NCBI GenBank assembly: GCA_018873245.2
Contig: JAEMBT020000005.1
Location: 5,566,001-5,630,000, forward strand
Source: Archegozetes longisetosus
Taxonomy: Eukaryota > Arthropoda > Arachnida > Sarcoptiformes > Trhypochthoniidae
Direction: 5' to 3'
Length of the DNA: 64,000 nucleotides
The notes under the pieces were generated by a model. It made no database searches. It was not told the origin of the DNA and worked only from the letters and a program-made list of their open reading frames with translations. How positions within the stretch are numbered: position 1 is the stretch's first letter; each line of letters opens with the position of its first letter. This document shows positions 22,798 through 33,829 of this stretch, in pieces. Made by a program: the position numbers and the translations under genes.

Positions 22798-25148
22798 CAC
22801 ACACAACAATATTACGCTAAAAGTTATCCAATGCAATACTGCAAGAAGTCGGAGAACCTACAACGAACTCATATCCCAATGCCAGGAGAAATATGACATC
22901 GCGCTCATTCAGGAACCATATGTTGGAAATCTTGGAGAGGCTCGATGTTCCCAACATCCTATTATTCAAAGGAGAACCGATGTCGAAGTCAAATCAGCAA
23001 TCATAATATTCAATCCGAACATCAATTATTTAGCATTAACTCAATTCTGCGACTCACACTTAACGACAATAGACGTAATGATTGCCAACACCCCGATAAG
23101 ATTCTGCTCAATCTACAATCCGCCGAACACAGATATATCCGATAAACTAACTAAAATATCCATTGTAAAGCATAACACAAACAACTTGGTGCTCGGAGGG
23201 GACATTAATGCATCCCACAACCTTTGGACAAATGAGAGACACTCGGATAGCAACGGAGACAAAATAGTAGACTTCATTATAACAGAAGACATGGAATTAC
23301 TGAACAAAGGTTTAATCCCAACATTCGAAACGGTAAGAGGAGATAATCATATCATGTCAATAGTTGATATCACCCTAACTACAAACGCGATGTCCGACAA
23401 AATCCGTAATTGGAAAGTGGATAGAAATCTAATCTTAAGCGGAGACCATAACGCCATCACTTTCGAAGTGGAAATAGGAAATCCCATTGATTATAGATCC
23501 ACCTCTACTTTTAAGTATAGAACAATAAACGCCGACTGGGATAGATCCAGGACCGAATGCCAAAGAAACCTCAGACTGAATGGCATAACATACGATAGAA
23601 TAGACACCATCTCCAACATTCAAAACTTGGATACCCTTATAAGAGAACTAACACACAGCATTCAAAAAGCATGTGACATATCTATGCAAATCAGAAGGAG
23701 ACGCAAAACACAAAATCCCTGGTGGTGTCAAGAGCTGGAAGTAGCGAAACGTGAAGTAGTCAAACAAAACACCGTATCCAAAATATCAGGAGTATACGCT
23801 CAGAGAGAGTAATAGAACAATATAAAGAAATGAAGCTAAGGTACGCTAATTTAATAAAAAAGCACTGCATCAGAAGCTGGAAAGAATTCATAGAAAAGCA
23901 AGGTAAAGAAGACGTATGGTCTAACATATACAGACTGTTGAAAGACTCACCAGCTCAAAGAGCGGACTCAACATTGAAACTTGGTAATGTGTACACCAGT
24001 AGTCCACAAGAAACAGCGGATGCACTCCTAAACCACTTCTATCCAGACGATGACGTATCCACAGAGACAACAGAACAAAAGGCTATGCGAAACCACGCAC
24101 TAAACAACCCAAACACAGAATACGATCACGACATCACGCTTGAGGAAATAATGGAAACTCTTCAAAACATGAATCCGAATAAAGCTCCGAGACTCGACCA
24201 TCTCACTTCGGACATAATACATCGCTTCACAGAAATGTTCCCCGAAACGGTAACCAAACTTTTCAATAGATGCTACAAATTAGGCCTATTCCCTATGCAG
24301 TGGAAGAGAGCATATGTCAAGATGCTACTGAAACCGGGAAAAGAGAACTACGAACATCTAAAATCGTTCAGACCGATCGGACTCCTACCAGTTTTCGGAA
24401 AGGTCCTCGAAGGAGTAATCATACGACGTATAACATGGGATCTCCATAACCGTAATCAACTATCGAAGAACCAATTCGGTTTCACTCCACAAACATCAAC
24501 AATTGATGCCCTCAAAACAGCAAATGACATAATTCAACATTTTAAGTCTAAACGAGAAGAAGTAATCGCCGTATCTTTAGATATAAAATCCGCCTTCGAC
24601 AACGCCTGGTGGCCAGCAATCCTTTCCGGTCTCATACGGAGAGAAATACCAACAAATACACTACAGTTGATAAGACATTATCTGACAAATAGAGTGGTCA
24701 CACTCCAATACGCAGGCACAATAGTATCCAAATCACTAACCAAAGGATGCATCCAAGGGTCAATCGGTGGTCCAACTTTCTGGAACATCATACTGGACGA
24801 CCTTCTCAAACTCCCACTACCGAACAGTTGCCACATCCAGGCATTCGCGGACGATGTACTTCTCATTGCCCATCATAAGGATATACGTATACTAACACAA
24901 GACACAGAAGAGGCTCTGAACATGATCTCCGACTGGGGCAATAAAGTTAAACTAACGTTCGGCGCTGATAAGACACAGCTAATATCTTTCACCCGCAAAT
25001 CTAGAGCAACTAGTATTAAAATGGACACTCAAACACTTCAACAACAAGAAGAAATAAAAATATTAGGAGTTATCATAGATAGAGATCTGAAATACGACCG
25101 TCATGTTAAATATGCACTAAACAAGTGCCTAAAGATTTACAAATCTGT
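22766..25148 (+). pseudogene. R1-clade LINE ORF2 (endonuclease + reverse transcriptase)
   Basis: The endonuclease lies in 22766-23812: IQCNTARSR, catalytic Glu in LIQEPYVG, LGGDINASHNLW, SIVDITLTT and SGDHNAITFEV. The reverse transcriptase continues in a second frame from about 23805: NKAPRLDHLTSD, SFRPIGLLPVFGK, LSLDIKSAFDNAWW, the GCIQGSIGGPTFW box and the catalytic FADDVLLIA. The two frames join by a one-base slip inside an agagagag run near 23801-23809, where the amino-acid sequence reads through naturally in the neighbouring frame. That slip and the 3' truncation are the only clear defects. It encodes the enzyme for target-primed reverse transcription, but this copy would not make it. 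Confidence 0.9.
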
Positions 25149-25605
25149 GTGGAAGCCCTTTCACGCACGTATAGCAATGGATCTTTGAAAACTTAAGAGT
25201 CTTTTAGTGATATGTTTGTATTTGAGAGCATCTCTCCATATCCAACATCCGTATGTTAGTGCCGGTTCTATTGCTCTTAAGTATATGGTTTGAATGATCT
25301 CTGAACTATGTCCCCATGTTGGACTTGCCATTTTGACTAATGATTTGTAAATCTTTAGGCACTTGTTTAGTGCATATTTAACATGACGGTCGTATTTCAG
25401 ATCTCTATCTATGATAACTCCTAATATTTTTATTTCTTCTTGTTGTTGAAGTGTTTGAGTGTCCATTTTAATATTAGTTGCTCTAGATTTGCGGGTGAAA
25501 GATATTAGCTGTGTCTTATCAGCGCCGAACGTTAGTTTAACTTTATTGCCCCAGTCGGAGATCATGTTCAGAGCCTCTTCTGTGTCTTGTGTTAGTATAC
25601 GCGAC
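25149..25605 (-). mobile_element. Inverted fragment of the same R1-clade LINE
   Basis: On the minus strand this encodes an RT segment from RILTQDTEEALNMISDW through EIKILGVIIDRDLKYD to LTYGCWIWRD and LLSFQRSIAIRA. Its first part (about 25602-25344) duplicates plus-strand 24886-25147 almost base for base; I see one difference (an S/N codon). It then extends further into the RT C terminus than the plus copy does. It is joined directly to the truncated plus copy at about 25148. Confidence 0.9.
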
Positions 25606-26499
25606 GGGGGCTCAGACGGCATCGCACAGACGATGCTCAGTTGGTTTAATAAGGCAAGCGGTTCGGCTTAGTATGTTGAAAGTTGATTGGAAATTCTCCA
25701 TGTCGGGTCAAAGTAACCCAGGGAAAATAACATCTCAATAATAACAACTATTATAGTGTTTATAGAAGGCTATTAATGATTTATTGCTTATAATATCAGT
25801 ATTAATCTATATTAAGCAATGAATTTCACATATGGTTACGTTATTTACTAATCTTTTATTCCTTGTCAAGACCTTGTTCAAAATATATATTTTTAACGAG
25901 ATACTATTATAGACAAGGTCCCGTAGGATCTTAGTTCTCTCTTTTTTTCAATATATTTTTATTTTTTGAAGTTTTGTCAAAATATATTATCAGAACAATG
26001 AAATTCTGTTGGTTTCAATCGGTTTGAGTTGAAACTTGATTCCATAAATTTATTTTATGGTAATTTTCTATATACTTGATTATTCGGAATTTTTTTACCA
26101 ATGTTCTAGTCATTTGCGGCAAATGAAATTTGTATATTTGAACTCAGCTTGAGTTGTAGTTTCTTTATATAGAAACCTTATATCGAAAATCTCTGGGCAC
26201 GTAAAGTCTAGTCAAACCACTTCAACTTTATTACCCCATTTTAGTTTCAAATACTCATATAAACTTAAACATTCTCCATTTAGACATCTCAAGTACACAA
26301 AAGCCAGCATAAATAGGTTTATTATACTTGACTTGTAGTCGATTCATATGGTGGGCTACCAGATTCTTAGTAAATATTGTTTCACGTTTAAAATTGATTT
26401 TCCTCACATATCTTTCTCGTAATGCTTTCTTTCTCGCGCAGCAGAACTTTATATCTTGTCTCTTGAGTACGTCTCTATAGATTTTCCATAAACCGAATT
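25606..26499. other. A+T-rich spacer
   Basis: No gene or clear repeat is visible between the LINE junction and the virus-like element. The left end of that element may lie in this stretch but I could not place it. Confidence 0.4.
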
Positions 26500-26541
26500 A
26501 TTTATTAGTTTAAAGAAATCTTTCTCAAATTCAGAAGTACC

Positions 26542-29018
26542 TTATTGTCTTAGTTTTGTATTGAGATCTATATAAGGCTTTAACCAATCTTTTTGTTCAT
26601 ATTTTATTGCACACTCAATTACATTAAGTGTAAGTCCATATTGTATAGCTTGTTTTAGTGTTCTATAATGAAATATTAATCCTATTTTATTCTCTAAATT
26701 TGTAATTAATTTCTTTAACTTTGTTATTTTTCTTAATTTATTTTGATAAGGAGATAGATCATTCTGAGTTATATTTTTATGAATATGGAAAAATGTATAG
26801 TCATTATGTTTATCATATAATTCTTTAGCTTTTATTATATATCCAATATCACTATCATCAGGAATTTCAAGTATATTTTCTTCTAAATATTTAAGATCTT
26901 TTTCATCACACCATTTAAAGTTTTTACAAGGTGATTTAAAAAGCACAGCGTCAGTATATAAATTGTTAGCATCAACAGGAACAAGAAATGATGATTCTTT
27001 CGCTGGGTCATAGTTTATCATATATTTATTATTTGCTTCAACATATCGTTTCGTGATGCAAGACAATCCACCTCTTACACCTTCCATTATCATTAATAAC
27101 ATATCTTGATCTGTTAATAATTCTAATTCAATTCCTGTGTATTTTAACATTGCTTCCCAAGATAGTCCAGAACTTGAGATATAATGAGCTGGATCTAGAC
27201 CATAGTGTTTTAATGATAAGTCTCTAAATGATTCAAAACAATCAGCTAATATCAAAACGTCACAAGTTAGATATAATTCCATATATTCTCTAAAACCCTT
27301 ACATTAAAATAATTCCATAATTTCTTTCCTCTTTCATATTCTATTATCTAAATGTTAGTATATTTAAGGTTATCATAGAAATTTTCATATTTTGGATATT
27401 CTGTAGATTCCAACCTGTCAAAACTATCAAGATATGAATAAGGAAATACACCTTTTTGTACAAGTAATTCTAGGATCTAAACAGGTAAGTCTTTAAAATA
27501 AGATGTTAAATTCTTAAAGTTTCTAATTCCAGCATTATCTTTATCGTATAACACCTTAGCTGATTTATCAAATGATTTCAATAGAAATTTGAGTGAGTCT
27601 TTGAATTCAAATTGGATATTAGTTTCTTCAACTTTAACACTAAAAGAAAAGTATTTCTCTCCAGTTTGGGATATAATCTTAATGTTTCTATCAATCTTGT
27701 AAAGCTCCCTAATGAAGTGCTTAAAGTCATATCCACTCACGTTGTGGAAAAGACTGGTATCTTTAATGAGGTTCTAACAATCGAGTTACATGACAATGAT
27801 CTCTAACTTTTATATCACTTTCAGTAAACTCTTTATTGCAGAAATGACATCTTTCTGCCTTTTCAAACTTTAATAAGACATCATTATTAAGTCGTGGTTC
27901 CTTAAATTCTTCTCATCGTTTAAGTAGTAACTCATTCAACTTTCTCCCCTCCTCTATAAGTGTTTATATAAAGTTACTCATAGTATCTTTAGCTGAAGTA
28001 CCTGTACATTTTAAAAAGTTTGTAGAAAGTACTTATTCCTAAGAAACTATAAGCACAAGCCTCATGTCGAGCTTTCAATCTTTTATGGGCTAACTTTCTT
28101 AAAACGGCTTCTAAATCAGCGTAATACACCAAAGGAACTCTAATAGTTTTATGAAAATTCTTAAACTTTAAAATGTTATCTTCTGCTTCAGAAAGAATAG
28201 GAAGAGCTTTCTCATTGTCAAATTAATTATCAAATAAAGTTTGATGTCTTCTGAATAATTCTATATTTTCTGTATGATAGAAACATCTTTCACATATAAA
28301 ATTATGATGTTCATGTTTGATTAATTGATCTCTGACTAATTTTGGTTAGTTTTTTAAGTAAACATAATGAGATCTATCGTTGTCTTCTATTAGAAGTAAA
28401 TTTACATGATCTGATTTCTTTTCATCTCGTGAACAAGTCAAGTAAGGTTGTATACTTTTTCCATTAACTACATATAAGTTTATTGATATATTATTTTTTT
28501 ACAAAACTTTTTAATATCATCCACTTCAACTGGAAATTTGATGTTAATAAAGTCATAGTCATTATCCCACTTACTATACCACGATACTCTCTCTGGGTGA
28601 TGAATAATTTCATTCTTATGTTTATGATACTGTAAACAATATTTAAAGCATTTCTGATCATCGTTCTTAATGTTAATTGTAGCTTTTTTATTGTAAATCC
28701 ATTTTGGTAGTTCGATTTAAGTACCTGATAACGGTTTAATTCTCTTAGTTTGAAGTCAACATTGATAACACTCTCCAAGTGCCAATAACCTTCATTGTTA
28801 TCCCAAGATTCTATCTTTTTATGAATCTCAAGGGGTAAATCATGAATCGTTTCTTCTATCTCAAATTCATTCAGTATTATTTGATTTTTGGAAGATAGTG
28901 TTATTTCTTCAAACTCTTCTTGTCCAGTCGCTGGATGAAACTTTCTAAATTTACCTTTTATCACTATCTGTAACTTATATGATTTTTCCTCTAAAAAAAA
29001 TTTCATTCTTTCAAACAT
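26542..29018 (-). pseudogene. Protein-primed B-family DNA polymerase remnant (fossil)
   Basis: In order on the minus strand there are: an N-terminal region (29018-28491) typical of long arthropod PolB_2 proteins; a Cys/His-rich region; an endonuclease-VII-like KVRDHCH motif near 27815; an exonuclease-like part (27740-27477) with YDFKHFIREL; and a polymerase part (27282-26542) with LTCDVLILADCFESFR, DPAHYISSSGLSWEAM, LELLTDQDM, a RGGLS box and the VDANNLY motif A region. The gene is broken by several lesions and its C-terminal part is not visible. The domain order places it with self-synthesising linear elements rather than with host replicative polymerases. Confidence 0.8.
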
Positions 29019-29221
29019 TAATTCTGGTAATTCTTCTATCAGAACATTAATTGAATTAATATTATTCTTTGGAGTTATTCTTAATGTTAAGAAGCATTTC
29101 TCTAGAGCTTCTTCTGACTATTTTACAATATAATCATTTGTTTCAAAGTCAATATCTTGGAAATTTTCTCTTTGTTTTCTAATATTAAATGATCTAACTT
29201 TTTGTTTTAGTTTACCTTTAA

Positions 29222-29434
29222 TTAACTTTGTGTTATTTTTGTGAGAAGTTGATTTAAGATGTTAATTAAAATTAACATGTATATCAATATTACAAATTGG
29301 ACAATGTTTTTTTCACTTTGCCTATTTTCTATAATCTTTTCTAAATGATTTTTAGATTTAATGTGTTTACTCCAGTTTGTTTTATATATTTCTAAATTAC
29401 AAATATCAAATCTCTTTTTATTATTTCTTTCCAT
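29222..29434 (-). CDS. Small C2H2 zinc-finger frame of the virus-like element
   Basis: A 70-residue frame starting MERNNKKRFDICNLEIYKTN, with a WSKHIKSKNH end to the finger. The spacing resembles the C2H2 finger that often begins the polymerase-side proteins of such elements. It lies just upstream of the polymerase remnant on the same strand and could be its former N terminus or a separate small protein. Confidence 0.5.
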   Translation of the reverse strand: MERNNKKRFDICNLEIYKTNWSKHIKSKNHLEKIIENRQSEKNIVQFVILIYMLILINILNQLLTKITQS

Positions 29435-29501
29435 TTAATATATAAAAATTTTGTAATATTCTATATTTTTTAAATTTCCTATAAAATTAAATATATAATA
29501 A

Positions 29502-29756
29502 ATGGAAACACTAGAATTAAATAATAATGATTCAAACAAAGTCTGGAGAATAGAAGATTCCTCATTACCAATGAAAATGTGTTTTAAATGTAAAGAATTT
29601 AGATTACTAACTGATTATTGTAATAATAAATATGGAATTGATGGATTATTTTGGGTATGTAATCATTGTAAAAAAGGTTATTATAATTCTTCTCATATAA
29701 AACCTATTAAATGTGAATGCAGAAGAATAATAAGAATTATTTACAAAAACATTTAA
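29502..29756 (+). CDS. Small zinc-binding protein of the virus-like element
   Basis: An 84-residue frame with paired Cys motifs (CFKCKEF, then CNHCKKGY, then CEC), consistent with one or two zinc ribbons. It is divergent from the C2H2 frame on the other strand, with about 70 bases between them that may act as a shared promoter. No named family is recognised. Confidence 0.5.
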   Translation: METLELNNNDSNKVWRIEDSSLPMKMCFKCKEFRLLTDYCNNKYGIDGLFWVCNHCKKGYYNSSHIKPIKCECRRIIRIIYKNI

Positions 29757-29949
29757 ATTCCAATAATCATAAAAAAATATTTAAATTTCAGTGTTATGAA
29801 TAATAATGACAGTAAAAATCTTTAAGATACTTTTAAACTGTGTAAATAGTACTGATTCAATTCAATGAATATATACAAATAAAATTTTAAAAAGGAAAAA
29901 ATAATAAAATTTATATACTTTAAAACCTAAAAAAATATTAATAGAGAAT

Positions 29950-30990
29950 CTTTTATTCTTTTGAAACGGGACTGGTTGCTAAGATGCCCCGTTTGACTGG
30001 TTCTCCAAAACAAGTATGAAGATACCGGCGTGTCGCTGCTTTGTAGGGTGGTGGACAGGGATAGACTGAAGAGTACGTGCTCGATTAAGCACGGTACAGC
30101 TTCAGCGGATCAGAAGGACTGGGTTATAAAAAAAGCATTACTTGTTATGATCAAAAGATTTATTTATGATAACGATATCGTTCACAGTGGGTCGTTGACA
30201 GACTGATAACAGATTGATTGATAATCCTAACGACAATAACGGATTAATACTTAAGGTATTTACATATATTTATCATCTCGGTTAACAATCATAATAACAT
30301 TAATTTTGGATACAATGAATTTACATATTTACACAAGTGCAATAATGGTAGTGACTATTATTTTTTTGTTAATGGTTTTGAATGTATTAATTTATGATGT
30401 GTTGTTTAAATCAATTATAATTAACATAATTAGTAATTTAGAAATTTTGAACATTTGATAATATTGTAATAACGTCTTAGTTTCTTAATTAGACCTATAC
30501 CAAAATACTTTTGTAATAACCTATATTGCTAAATTAATTTTCATAACTCACCGTATATGTCAACATTTATTACCGATATAAAGATTACTTTTTGTTTGTA
30601 CAATAGAAATCTTCACATGCTTGTCTCAACTGTACAAGTTATGAAGACAGCTGAGAGTAAGCATATTTTAACTCTTAAAACCTACCTAAGTATGTCCTAG
30701 TTATACAATCTCCCAATCCTAGCTAAATGTGCTATTGACCTTAAAAAGGTTTAGCCTATCATTGTAAAACATTTTCTAATTTAACCCGCCTATTGTTCCT
30801 ATAAAATGTCGTGTTTTTCTTAAATTTTTCGCTCTTTCTTCCAGTGTTAAAATCCTGTGAAATCTTATGTAATTTGTGGTTATGTTTAAATAAAGTGCTT
30901 ATATTTTAAAATTTGATTTCGTACACGCTCCTATTAAAGATCCAGACTTTACAATATTGTTGAACACCGGTTGCTGGAAGATGGCGACAG
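29950..30990 (+). mobile_element. LTR-like fragment inserted in the virus-like element
   Basis: From about 30143 (TGTTATGATC) to about 30952 (..TTTACA) the sequence has the signs of a long terminal repeat: TG..CA ends, a TATA-like cctataaaatg near 30799 and an AATAAA at about 30889. It is followed by a tggcgacagggg word near 30983 that could be a primer-binding site. The G+C-richer sequence at 29960-30130 differs from the surrounding DNA and may be internal sequence of the same element. No protein remains. It is a solo-LTR-like fossil; the family is not determined. Confidence 0.4.
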
Positions 30991-31107
30991 GGGTTCCATT
31001 AGCACCTTTCACTTTAAATCAATTTTTTATTGTATTAACCATCTAAATTTCATCCTTATTATTATTGGAAATATATTTTTTTTGAACTATAACTTCTTTT
31101 ATATTTT

Positions 31108-31520
31108 TTAGTTGAGGACGATTATTTCCATTTTAATTTCTTTTAAATCATTTTTATATAGTTTTATATTATCCTTTTCAGAATTCAATAATTCTTGAAA
31201 ATTATCATTTGCATTCAAAAATTCATTACATTTTTTGATTCTCCATTGTGATAAACGTTTATCCCAAACATTTATTAATGATAATCTATTTAGTTTAATA
31301 TTAACATTGTTTAATAATTCTTCATCATTATATTTCTTTCCAACTCTTTCTAATTCTTCTTGAAATTCTTGACTTAATTGTTTGTGTTTATTAGCAATAT
31401 TTACTGCTTGATCTCTTTCTATTTGATATTTATGTGCTAAATATTTATAAGAATCTTTTCCTATACATAAAGTAACTAAAGCAGGTAATGCTATTTTGAT
31501 AATTTTACTAATAGAGTTTG
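31108..31520 (-). CDS. Coiled-coil frame of the virus-like element
   Basis: An open stretch of more than 130 codons without a clear Met start. It begins with a short hydrophobic run (IIKIALPALVTLCIG) and continues as a highly charged, probably coiled-coil protein (QIERDQAVNIANKHKQLSQE, then FLNANDNFQELLNSEKDNIK), ending in a stop at 31108. Amphipathic spacing suggests a structural or tail-fibre-like role, but no family is recognised. Confidence 0.45.
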
Positions 31521-31843
31521 TTCTAATGAGTCAAGCTTTTTACTTATTAAGTCTAAATCATTTGTGCCTTTTTCAAAAAATATTTTATTTCTATATCTTT
31601 TTCACATAGTAATCTATGTGATTCATCTTTATTTGGTTTGTATTGATTTATAATAAAAATTATTTTGTTAATTTGTTTATTTATAATAGCAAATTAACAT
31701 ATAAACATATGAACAAATCATCAAAAAATATATATATTAATAAATGAGAGATAAAACAAATTGTTTTTTGCATAAACAATAATAAAAATTTTTATATAAG
31801 TACAAAAAGATATTTAAATAATACTAAACTAATTACATTAAAA

Positions 31844-32696
31844 ATGATCAAATTAAATAATATTTATTTTAATGCACCAGAATTAGAAGTATTTTGTAGG
31901 AATTATAAACCAGACTTAACTTATGGAAATACAAAAATATATTCTTTTAAAAATGATAAATTATTAAATAAATTATTTAAAAATACTAATATTGATGAAG
32001 AATTAATGGAAATTCCACAAAATGATATTGATACAAAGATGAAAAAAATAAGATAACCTTAAAATCAAATAGATAAAGATTCAAATATCATTAATGAGAG
32101 TTTTAAAATTATTGAATTAAAAAAACATTTAAAAAGTAAAAATAATGTGAATTCAGGTAGTACCAGAATACCTGCGGAAAAACCTGTAGATAGACTTATA
32201 AGTAAATATTTTTGACATTAACAAATCTTAAAAGATAATAGGATAATGTTTTATATAATAAATAAAAAACTCTACAATAAGATTTTTTATACATGAAGAT
32301 ATAAATAATAATTTAATAATATCATCTAAAAGAAAAATAGATAATTACACTCCAGTTACATTGAATTATGTTAAATAAAAATTTTAAATGTTTGATGGTA
32401 AGATATATGAAAATATGTTATCACATGATTATAGATAATAACTTATAAATGATGGTAATATAAAATTAAGACATTTAAAAGATGAGATATTTTTAAAATT
32501 TTATAATAATGTTAACTCATTAACTTCTTTTAATTTGCAAAGATCTAATCAATTGAATGAAATTACTTCTGGTAATAAACAATTGACTTCGCTTAATGGA
32601 AATAAAGATTCTAAAATTTGTTTAAGAAATAATAATGTAAAACCATTAAATGAAAAATCTCATCCAATTGATAGAATTGTAGATAAATATTATTAA
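31844..32696 (+). other. Two related small coding remnants with a shared C-terminal motif
   Basis: The frame 31844-32056 (70 residues, Asn/Lys-rich) starts the region, and decayed coding sequence follows. At 32183-32215 and again at 32664-32696 the same C-terminal motif occurs, each closing on a stop: PVDRLISKYF and PIDRIVDKYY. Two tandem relatives of one gene are therefore likely. They belong to the virus-like element, are broken, and have no recognised family. Confidence 0.5.
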
Positions 32697-33058
32697 TTTC
32701 AACTAAAACCATTTCTAATTATTACAAAGAATTTATTGAATCAAATAAAAAAGATGTTGCTAAGCTAAAAAATAATTAAGAAACTTTGATTTTTTATATA
32801 ATTATTTTTTTGTTTCGTTGAATCTAAAACTCCATTATATATAGAAAATAGAATTAGGAATAGCAGCTGTTGAAAGAATGAATGAAGAAATTGAATTAAA
32901 GGATAAAAAAATTAATGTTTTAGAGAAAAAACTTAAAGATGTTAATCATTATGATGAACAAAAGATCCGGACTTTGCTAAATAAAAGTCTTATAATTAGA
33001 AACAATAATAAAGAGCTAAACGTCGATTATTGAACAGGCTTTCTTTATCTTATAAATA

Positions 33059-33217
33059 ATGATAACTGAACAATTAATAAACAATGCTGATGAAGTTAAA
33101 TCCCTTTGTTCTGAAAACAAAAAATTGTGGTATTGTATTTATATTTTAATTTGTGTTTCAATTGTATTTGGCATAATCTTAGTATATTTTATCTTTCGAA
33201 AATTAAAAACAATTTAG
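33059..33217 (+). CDS. 52-residue single-helix membrane protein of the element
   Basis: A short intact frame, below the size many gene finders use. The N-terminal 25 residues are polar (ITEQLINNADEVKSLCSENK), followed by one 20-residue hydrophobic helix (YIYILICVSIVFGIILVYFI in approximate form) and a basic end (FRKLKT). It fits a small type II or tail-anchored protein such as those of linear viruses. Function unknown. Confidence 0.45.
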   Translation: MITEQLINNADEVKSLCSENKKLWYCIYILICVSIVFGIILVYFIFRKLKTI

Positions 33218-33412
33218 AGTATAAGAAGGATAACATTTCTAATTCAATCGCATTGTTACATTAAGTTATCAATAAAATATCCGGTTTGGGTTATATATTA
33301 CTTTGTATCGTAACCATACTTGTTTTAACATTAATATACTTTTTCTATTATGGAAAGTTAAACTTATACAAATGAATGCAACTTAACGTTTTCTCACCAA
33401 AAGGTTGAAGAA

Positions 33413-33829
33413 TTAATCGCTGACCAAATAATCACTTAACATATCATAGTTTATAATTGGTGTCATTTCCATTTTAGAGATGTCATTAGGAGATACAAAT
33501 CCTTGAACTTCGTTTGTGTTCGCTATCACTCTACCTCTTAAAGATAACTCCTCAATACCTTTACTAATCTTTTTATTGACTATCAAATCTGTCTTTCTCC
33601 TATTTACAGGTACTTCATGACGATAGAAACTCTTCATATTTAGATCCTTCGTAATACGTTTAAGACTTGAATCTGATATCCTTATCTTACAAAGCTGTGG
33701 TTTTGTTAATTCAGGATGCTCTTCTTTTGCTTGAACAAACACTAAAATTTTTGTCATTAACATGCTTTTCCTTATAACATCTGGTACTATTGTGCTCGTA
33801 TACTTTATACTATTAAACTCATCTTGCAT
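33413..33829 (-). CDS. HTH-like accessory protein of the virus-like element
   Basis: A 138-residue frame. Its centre (LTKPQLCKIRISDSSLKRIT, then KDLNMKSFYRHEVP) looks like a helix-turn-helix recognition segment, followed by a basic stretch (VNRRKTD). That fits a DNA-binding regulator carried by the element. It is a complete frame in an otherwise decayed block and points away from the secreted-protein gene at 34421. No named family is claimed. Confidence 0.5.
   Translation of the reverse strand: MQDEFNSIKYTSTIVPDVIRKSMLMTKILVFVQAKEEHPELTKPQLCKIRISDSSLKRITKDLNMKSFYRHEVPVNRRKTDLIVNKKISKGIEELSLRGRVIANTNEVQGFVSPNDISKMEMTPIINYDMLSDYLVSD

Larger units (their letters stand above)
21940..25148 (+). 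mobile_element. Young R1-clade LINE, 3' truncated
   Basis: Two overlapping open frames have the R1/TRAS layout: a gag-like ORF1 with three zinc knuckles, and an ORF2 with endonuclease and reverse transcriptase. Both are nearly undamaged, so insertion is recent. The element stops abruptly inside the RT thumb region at about 25148, where an inverted copy of its own sequence begins. It therefore lacks the RT C terminus, zinc motif and 3' tail. Confidence 0.9.
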
